From assembly GCA_002633005.1 (NCBI GenBank), contig NMRA01000159.1:512473-576472 (forward strand): DNA of 64,000 nt, written 5' to 3'. The stretch is from Phoronis australis. Its lineage: Eukaryota > Phoronida > Phoronidae. The notes beneath the pieces are model-generated. The model saw only the letters and a list, made by a program, of their open reading frames with translations. It was not told the origin of the DNA and did no database searches. A program made the translations under genes and the position numbers. Shown in pieces: positions 58,001-64,000 of the stretch; within the stretch, counting starts at the first letter, position 1, and each line of letters begins with the position of its first letter.

Positions 58001-61000
58001 TACTCACCCACCCACCCGCGTTTTACTGGCATCCCATAGCACGCGGGACACTCACAGGAAACAAAGCTGAACCATGGATTTACTTCAACACTTTGCCACA
58101 CCCCAGTTTTACCTGAAGCTTGTGGTAATGTGATTATTATTTGGTACAAAACAAACTGTCCTCACACACGCCTGCCCATGTTAATTAGACATTTACCTGA
58201 AGCCCATGGTAAACCAGAGACCCCTTCGTCATATAACAACCCATACCCAGAGTCTAACACCTAACAGTTCCCACCAGATATCTACGAGTAGGCTTCACCT
58301 CATAGCATGGCGAGGAGTCCCTGGTCCCCTGGAACCCAGTACCCACACCCACCAACAATCACCAACCATTTACATGACTGTGTATACTGCACCCACAGCA
58401 CAGTACCCCCGTCTACCTAAATCAATCCTGCATTTACCTGCAGTTGGTGACAAGGTAATGCATCCTCCGTGCCCTTGCAGCTAGTCTCTGTATGGTTGGA
58501 ACATACACACTCCTCTCCTGTCTTGGAATTACACTTCGCTGAGTGGCCGTTACACATGCAGCTGTGAAGACAAATTATTATTACATGCAAAAAATTATAA
58601 ATCACAACTTTTGGAACTATAAAATAATTTCCCCAGTGTTTCTGCCAGGCTCCACCTACTGGGGATTGAACCCGTCTTTCAACAGACCGCGAGTGGTCAG
58701 ATTTAAGCTGCCTGACTTTTGTTCCAAGACCTTGTAGTTGTTGTTTGTGAACACCACCAGAGGGCGACAGAACTTTTGCAGGAACCAGCCAGTCATCAAT
58801 TCCAGTAGAAGGAGCCAACAGCTTGGACACGCTAGGAAATCATTTTACATGAAGTTTCAGAACTTGGGGTTGATAATTTATCACATCTAGTGGTTCACCT
58901 GGATGAATGATAATAACCATCATGAATAAACAAATTATTATTTTTACAAATTTACAGTACATGTCATAGTTATTACAAGCCATTTTTGCTGCAAACAGAT
59001 TATACAGTCCCAGTGTGACTTACTGACATTGCTAAAAGCTCGATCATGACAAATTATGAAATTTTTTCTAAAACCTGTCTCTCATTAACGTCAGCCATAG
59101 ATCCACACAGAAAGTACTTACGCAGTGCAGGCATCAGTCAATTTGTCCTTTTTCTCGAGTCGGAAGTAGCCGTCGCTGCACAATCCACACGTGTCGCCCT
59201 CTGTGTTGTTTTGACAGTTGATACACACAGCCTCACTAACGGGACCGCGACTGATGTGTAGTAGGTCTTGGATCTAGTGATGCATGCACAAATGACGAGT
59301 TTATAGACAAGGTGGAGCCAAGTAGTGGGAGACATTTTGACTTGAGTTTCAATAAAGGCCACTTTTCTTCAATGTAAAAGGCATTTATTCTCATAATGAT
59401 ATTCAAATTAAACTATTGTAAGCTATTTTTCAAATGACTGTCTTGTTTTTGTCCAGTGTCTTTCCAGTATTTGAAAGAAGACTAATTTCAATTTTCTTTT
59501 TAAAAACTACCATGTTTATAGCAACTTCAGAATTTTCAGAAAAATACAGACGGTACAGGACACTTTTTTGTAAACATCAAGCAAAAAAATGGGGAAAACC
59601 CACAGGCTTGAGGGCAACTGATAGACTCTTCTATCAGTGATTAACTTCACAGGTAACAACAATCTTTGCTGTACGATTTCTAGTTTTGTTACCATACTCG
59701 CCGTAATATCCGCCCCCCATGCGTTTTCAGACTTTGCTAAAATAAGCGCCCAGTCCATGAACGTGTACGTGCGAAAAATGCCTTAGCTATAGTCCTAAAA
59801 TTCTACAGTAATGTCTTCAATTTATCAATAATATCCGACAGTCCTGAAAAAAATCATTGTGCGCAGAATTTGTAGACCACGAGCCTCGTCGCTATGTCGG
59901 TATTTAGCCGTGACTATACACTTCAAACTTCCGTCCCTAAAAACGAACACAAAAATTCTGCTGATCATGCGAGGACCATTGGTCTGGCCTTTCAGAACAG
60001 AAGTAGTGTACTTGTCTACGAGATTGCTTTGTAGATATTTTCCCATTTCAACAGGAATCCAAATTTCTTTGTACACGAGAAAACCGCGAATCGAAGACTA
60101 ATAAAAAGCTTGGCCAATGTTAAAAAAGCACGTGGCTAGGAAGCGCGCACTACATACATGAACCTGTCATCGAAGACATTAGTCGGGAACTATCCATTCA
60201 TGAAACGGGTAGCATAGCATCAGAAAGAAATGAATATTGGCACTAATTTCCGACAGTTTCTAATACTTAAAAAATGTTTGCGTTATTTTTAAGATGAATT
60301 GTTTGATTAACCATAATTGGTGTTTTTAAGCCAAATATCCGATAAAATGACAACTGACAGTGAATGCTTACACACCTTTACATCGAAAAATAACTGTCAG
60401 ATAGTTACGTACGCATCCAGCCACACGGCGACTAATATGGGCCTTACCGAGACAAACGTCGAATGTTTTTAGCACATGAGACCGGCAAGTGCTGAATGAA
60501 ACACGCTCTGGTTTAGGCCTACTGCTTGTGCAAATTTCCTCAGATACAATGCACATAGCTCGTTAAATTGCGTGACTCTGGCCAAAAGACGATCTCTGCT
60601 CTGCAAAATTAAATGTGGTAACACACACACGCTCGCTTACTCACAAACGCAGACGAACTTCAAACCAAACATCACGTGACAACAACATGTGTGTTCGTCC
60701 AGATATTTTTCTCATGTTGCTGATCATACATGTAGATGGCACGATGTACTTGCACAGATTTGTACTTAAACCTGCCGTGATCCCAACTCCACGGGAACTA
60801 AAAAATCTTAGGGACGCAACTTGGAAAACTTAAGGAGGATTTCACGTAATTTGCTCGAGTCGAAACTGTATTTTTATTCAAGCATTCAAGTCGCCATATC
60901 GACAATTGCGAGGCAGTTAGTCGGCGAGTTTTCGCCCTGGGATTTCAGCACAATTTTCTGTAAAATGATCATAATTTAGCAGCAAAGTATGATAGCAATG

Positions 61001-62447
61001 CACCACGGTTTTGTAGAAAGTCTTTCATATATTACAGATACGTCACAAAGCGTAAATATGACGAATATAAGCTTCCCATTTCATCCGTTTCGGAGACCGG
61101 GTTTCAATGGCCTTGGGTTATAATAAGCGTCCCCCTGAAACGAACTTTTCTAAGTGCCCTGGGCGGTTATTACGGTAAGTATTTTTAATGGCATTATGCT
61201 AAAACACTACAATGTCTCATTAGCGGCAACTACAGCACTCACCGACTTAGCCGTTAACGTCTTTATGTCGAGGATCGTATTTAGATCAAGCACACTTTTC
61301 TCTGCCTTGCTGATGCAGATATCTGTGTGCCCATAACAAAACTCTGAGCAGTTTTTGCAGGTGCCCCCGTTGATGGGGTTTCCAATAAACATGGGCTTGC
61401 ACTCCTGACATTGGGCGCCCTGAGAAACAAAGAAAGGGTTTAAGAAATCAGCTTAGTAAAAGACATTTTGGTAGAAGGAACTGTTACAGATAATGGTTGT
61501 AAAAATTTTTGCTTTAGATGACAAGAACATTCGGGGGTCTTGATTGGAAAAAAGATAATTACATGCAGATTTATTGATAAAATCAACCAATCAGATGACT
61601 GGGAAGAGAGATATGGTTGACAGGACCTGTTAGAGACAAAATCATTTGAGAGCCTTGATTGGTGGAAGACCGACACGAGATAAAGCAATGCAAGAAAGTG
61701 GCAGTATAGCCATGTAAGATTACAAGTTCAAACCCCACCACTAGACAGGAGGAGTGTCCAGTGCATCAATGACGCCTAATAATTTCATTGATGCACTAAA
61801 ACTGTCATAATTCCGCCTCTTTTTGTCTTAAATAATACTCGTAGCTCACTCTAATACAACCACAGCTGATCAAAACAACTATTTTGCGATATGAGGTTTA
61901 GCATATTGTGAAAATAAAGATCTCAACTACAGACTTGTGTGTTTACTTTGTCATGAATTAATGCAGTTAGCTGACCAAATAGTAATTGCGTAATGTTCCA
62001 TATTTAAATGCCAACATCAGAAAACTTAATCGAAAAAGGGCTTACATCTGACTATATGTGATGCAGAGGTCTTAAAAGTTGGCCCATAAACCTCAGGCCA
62101 CGTGGGTCAATTGACTCAATGCCACACTTTTCTAAAATGACCTTTATTAGACCACACTGCTGGACTGTTGACTCAAGTCTCTTCCTCTACATTTTTGGGT
62201 AACTATGGGAGACTAGAGCAAGTGACCTCTGACCTCTTGCATGTTCGACCTTTGACCCACCTGCGTATTGTTGTGACACTTGATGCAAATATCCAGGTGG
62301 GTGTCACTTAGACACCTGCTGTGTTTGTTGCACTGGCACTCCACAGAGCAGTTGATGCCAACCCAACCAAAGTGGCAGTCACACTTGTCTGGCAAGGAAC
62401 AGTTACCATGCACACAGCCCTGCGTACACTCGGGAACACACAGGCCA
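54115..62447 (-). CDS. MEGF8: MEGF8 (multiple EGF-like domains 8), 3' part, six exons
   Basis: A single-pass cell-surface protein. In vertebrates it works with MGRN1-type E3 ligases to limit Hedgehog signalling and is needed for left-right patterning. Joining 62447-62261, 61419-61243, 59273-59122, 58561-58438, 57120-56898 and 55004-54115 gives 583 residues in one frame with all phases matching. In order: an EGF/laminin-type domain (GCVHGNCSLPDKCDC, GWVGINC), GAQCQECKPMFIGNP, ISRGPVSEAVCINCQNNTEG, CMCNGHSAKC, a FFAVQPKYLNVNIR membrane-proximal domain, a basic RRRRS run that could be a furin site, a transmembrane helix (IDLFVFFSVFFSCFFLFLSL), then a cytoplasmic tail with QEMKHMASRPFA and the C-terminal GSALMTMR block. 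These membrane and tail motifs separate MEGF8 from attractin. The N-terminal CUB, kelch and PSI parts lie beyond 64000. Confidence 0.95.
55321..55400 (+). repeat. tRNA-derived SINE
   Basis: GCAGTGTGACCTAGTGTGAT, then AGGTGCTTG (A-box region) and CATGAGTTCAAGTCCCACTG (B box GAGTTCAAGTCCC), closing with GGCCACACTG that pairs with the start. It lies in a MEGF8 intron. The A box is poor, so a functional tRNA is unlikely. Confidence 0.65.
55405..56890. other. MEGF8 intron, nothing recognised
   Basis: Short ORFs only. No exon-like segment with EGF or kelch character. Confidence 0.6.
56898..57120 (-). CDS. MEGF8: MEGF8 exon
   Basis: Acceptor TTTCTGTTCCAG, donor GGGAG|GTATGT. It encodes CATCSESYIGTPTDGHQCYR and RTLFFAVQPKYLNVNIR. 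Confidence 0.95.
57130..58430. other. MEGF8 intron, nothing recognised
   Basis: No coding, RNA or repeat feature was identified beyond short ORFs. Confidence 0.6.
58438..58561 (-). CDS. MEGF8: MEGF8 exon (laminin-type EGF)
   Basis: Acceptor TTTGTCTTCACAG, donor CTGCAG|GTAAAT. It encodes CMCNGHSAKCNSKTGEECVC and DALPCHQLQ. Confidence 0.95.
58640..58720 (-). repeat. tRNA-like SINE fragment
   Basis: The minus strand contains GGGTTCAATCCCC, a strong B box, about 30 bases after a loose A-box-like GCAGCTTAAATCTG. It lies in a MEGF8 intron. Confidence 0.5.
59122..59273 (-). CDS. MEGF8: MEGF8 exon
   Basis: Donor ACTGC|GTAAGT is strong; the acceptor (GCATCACTAG) is weak but in phase with the previous exon. 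It encodes IQDLLHISRG, then PVSEAVCINCQNNTEGDTCG. Confidence 0.9.
59691..61183 (+). mobile_element. GCGCCC-TIR element, copy B, in a MEGF8 intron
   Basis: Uninterrupted copy, about 1.49 kb, colinear with copy A (36392-37050 and 38694-39412). It shows the empty sites for the insertions in copies A and C. The ends (ACCATACTCGCCGTAATATC and, complemented, ATACTTACCGTAATAACCGC) have diverged from consensus. No ORF. Confidence 0.88.
61243..61419 (-). CDS. MEGF8: MEGF8 exon
   Basis: Acceptor CTTTGTTTCTCAG, donor AGTCG|GTGAGT. It encodes GAQCQECKPMFIGNPINGGT and FCYGHTDICISKAEKS. Confidence 0.95.
61700..61790 (+). repeat. Possible tRNA-like SINE fragment
   Basis: ACAAGTTCAAACCCCACCAC resembles a B box (GTTCAAACCCC). 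An A box is not clear. In a MEGF8 intron. Confidence 0.35.
62261..62447 (-). CDS. MEGF8: MEGF8 exon (most upstream in window)
   Basis: Acceptor ATCTATCTCCAG, donor ACGCAG|GTGGGT. It encodes GLCVPECTQGCVHGNCSLPD and CHFGWVGINCSVECQCN. It needs two bases from an exon beyond the window. Confidence 0.95.
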
Positions 62448-62459
62448 CTGGAGATAGAT

Positions 62460-63080
62460 AAATTAATACATTACATTTTGACAAGGGTATCCAACTCTAG
62501 TGACAAAACAATGACATGAAAAGAACCAAAATGACTTCTATTATATTATTTTGAAAACTGCAACAGTATTTTGAGGTTCAGAAGAAATTTGGCCTTAATG
62601 TTAATAGGCCTACTTCTGCAGTGCAGTAAAAATGCACGATTTAAAAGCTCGTTTTTTTCTTAGATTTCACTTATTAGAAACATGGGCACATGAATCACAC
62701 AATGGACGATTGCTGGACAGTTTAAAAGCTCTAGAACCTGTATACTTCACATAAACACTCTGCAATTCAACACACAACCTGATGGACCTGTGGACTGTCA
62801 TTTTGTTCACCTTTTCAGCAGAAATTAACATTGAAAAAAGTTAACTTCACCCGAAGCATTTTTGAACAGAACAAAGCTTTGCTAAAACTGGATATTTTAA
62901 CAATGTTAAAAGCCTTATAAATTCGAAAAGGCATACTTTTTGTGTTTGATTTTGAACACAATTATGAGCGATAAGCATAATTTCTAAACCACCAGACATA
63001 ATGTAAGATAAATTACGTAACTTTGCAGTTACTTGGTAAGTACAGACTTCTTATGAGGTCACATGACTTGCGTTACATCA
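62460..63080. other. MEGF8 intron, nothing recognised
   Basis: No further exon found up to the right edge, so the upstream intron is at least 1.5 kb. Confidence 0.6.
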
Positions 63081-63090
63081 TTTCCCACTC

Positions 63091-63260
63091 AACTCTGACT
63101 GTTACACATAAACATGAACATGAACCTATATGAACATGAACGTGTATATGAGTGTATATGACCAACGTGTCTATGAACATGAACACATATGAACAACGTG
63201 TATATGAACATGAATATTTATATGAACATGAGCATCATACATATGAACATGAACACTACA
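63091..63260 (+). repeat. Minisatellite, unit near TATATGAACATGAACG
   Basis: About ten imperfect units based on TATGAACATGAAC with interruptions such as ACCAACGTGTC. Confidence 0.9.
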
Positions 63261-63940
63261 CAACAATAACAATCAACTGACAAAACTTTAAAAGGCAGAT
63301 CACAGATATCCACAAGACAAACTGTCACACAAATCTAGTCTCATTCATGCCTCCAGTACCTAGCTGGCTTACTGCAAGCTGATAAAAGTCAAGTCCTTGA
63401 CTGTATTGACTTATTTCGAAAGTCAAGTGAATTTGCTGCAAACTAATGGGTTGCAGCCGGTACTCAACGGACATCAGGATGGAAATAAAAGTGAAAGATA
63501 ATTGTTGAAATGAATCGACCAATCTGTGCTGTTGATGGGACAAGCCAAATTTTGTTTTATCATTTTTCTATGCAACGTATGTGTAATCGAGTTACATGCT
63601 TTTCCATGTCTAAGTTTTGCAGGCCCAGAGAAAGTTTTCAAATTGTGGGCATTCATTTTGCAAAAACGAAGAAAATTTTGCTATTCAATTTTGTTAAAAA
63701 TTGGTGAGATCAACACAGCATCAATATCTTGGCAGACCCAAAATGTCGCAAAGGGTGATGTAATTTCTGAGTGAAATTGTTTGAACACAATTAGTGAAGG
63801 AAAAGATTTTAACACAACAAAAATCTTCATGGCAGTATTTTTTAGTTTTATGCCTAATCATGTCAAGAGGAGGCTCAAGCTTTCTGCCTACAGGGAATGA
63901 TAAGATCTATCGATGATCGACAGCAGTCACCACACAGGAA

Positions 63941-63957
63941 CACTAACACACCAACAC

Positions 63958-63992
<35 letters not shown>

Positions 63993-64000
63993 CACCAACA
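63941..64000 (+). repeat. (CA)n microsatellite at the window edge
   Basis: ACACACAC runs with CCAACA and AAACAC interruptions, continuing to the last base. Confidence 0.9.

Noticed and set aside
1-64000. CRISPR array, bacterial operon, phage or other prokaryotic system
   Set aside because: No regularly spaced direct repeats of that kind, no ribosome-binding sites or operon-like ORFs; spliced animal genes and LINEs are present throughout.

Overview
This is a eukaryotic (animal) genomic window. It is AT-rich, with short coding exons separated by long introns and a dense load of old transposons. Three protein genes are well supported: an extracellular alpha-carbonic anhydrase (minus strand, 20042-5592, six exons reconstructed with consistent intron phases), an RNF26-like membrane RING E3 ubiquitin ligase with an intronless coding region (plus strand, 45951-47144), and the 3' part of MEGF8 (minus strand, last six coding exons, 62447-54115, running off the right edge). 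The animal gene set, the non-LTR and TIR element mix, and the very frequent palindrome TAGGCCTA suggest a marine invertebrate, perhaps a deuterostome such as a hemichordate, echinoderm or amphioxus. That placement is inference and is not proven by the sequence.

Layout. 1-4.4 kb: a LINE fragment, a complete solo LTR with target-site duplication (TSD), and two diverged copies of an element that each carry three evenly spaced YY1-like AAGATGGCGG motifs. 4.4-20 kb: a possible unknown first exon near 4.6 kb, then the carbonic anhydrase gene, whose introns hold a pure (CTG)24 tract, AAT/AAC-rich repeats, MITEs, a LINE 3' end and an internally deleted LTR retrotransposon. 20-45 kb: no confident host gene. 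This stretch holds a false tandem duplication at an assembly gap, LINE remnants of at least two types, a hAT-like transposase fragment, a foldback-type element whose inverted ends are tandem arrays (34744-36006), and a family of TIR elements ending in ACCGTATTCNCCGTAATAAGCGCCC. One copy of that family (36392-39412) is split by a TTAA-flanked insertion. Another (41332-43923) sits inside a LINE and is itself split by further insertions. 45-64 kb: RNF26-like gene, about 7 kb without recognised genes (part may be a long MEGF8 3' UTR), then the MEGF8 exons with another TIR-element copy in an intron.

The three host genes have no evident functional link. Carbonic anhydrase acts outside the cell, the RING ligase probably in an internal membrane, and MEGF8 at the cell surface. 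The most interesting material is the repeat structure: layered nested insertions, the foldback element, and the YY1-motif element. Single N characters at 21491, 26500, 29919, 33870 and 37589 appear to mark assembly joins.
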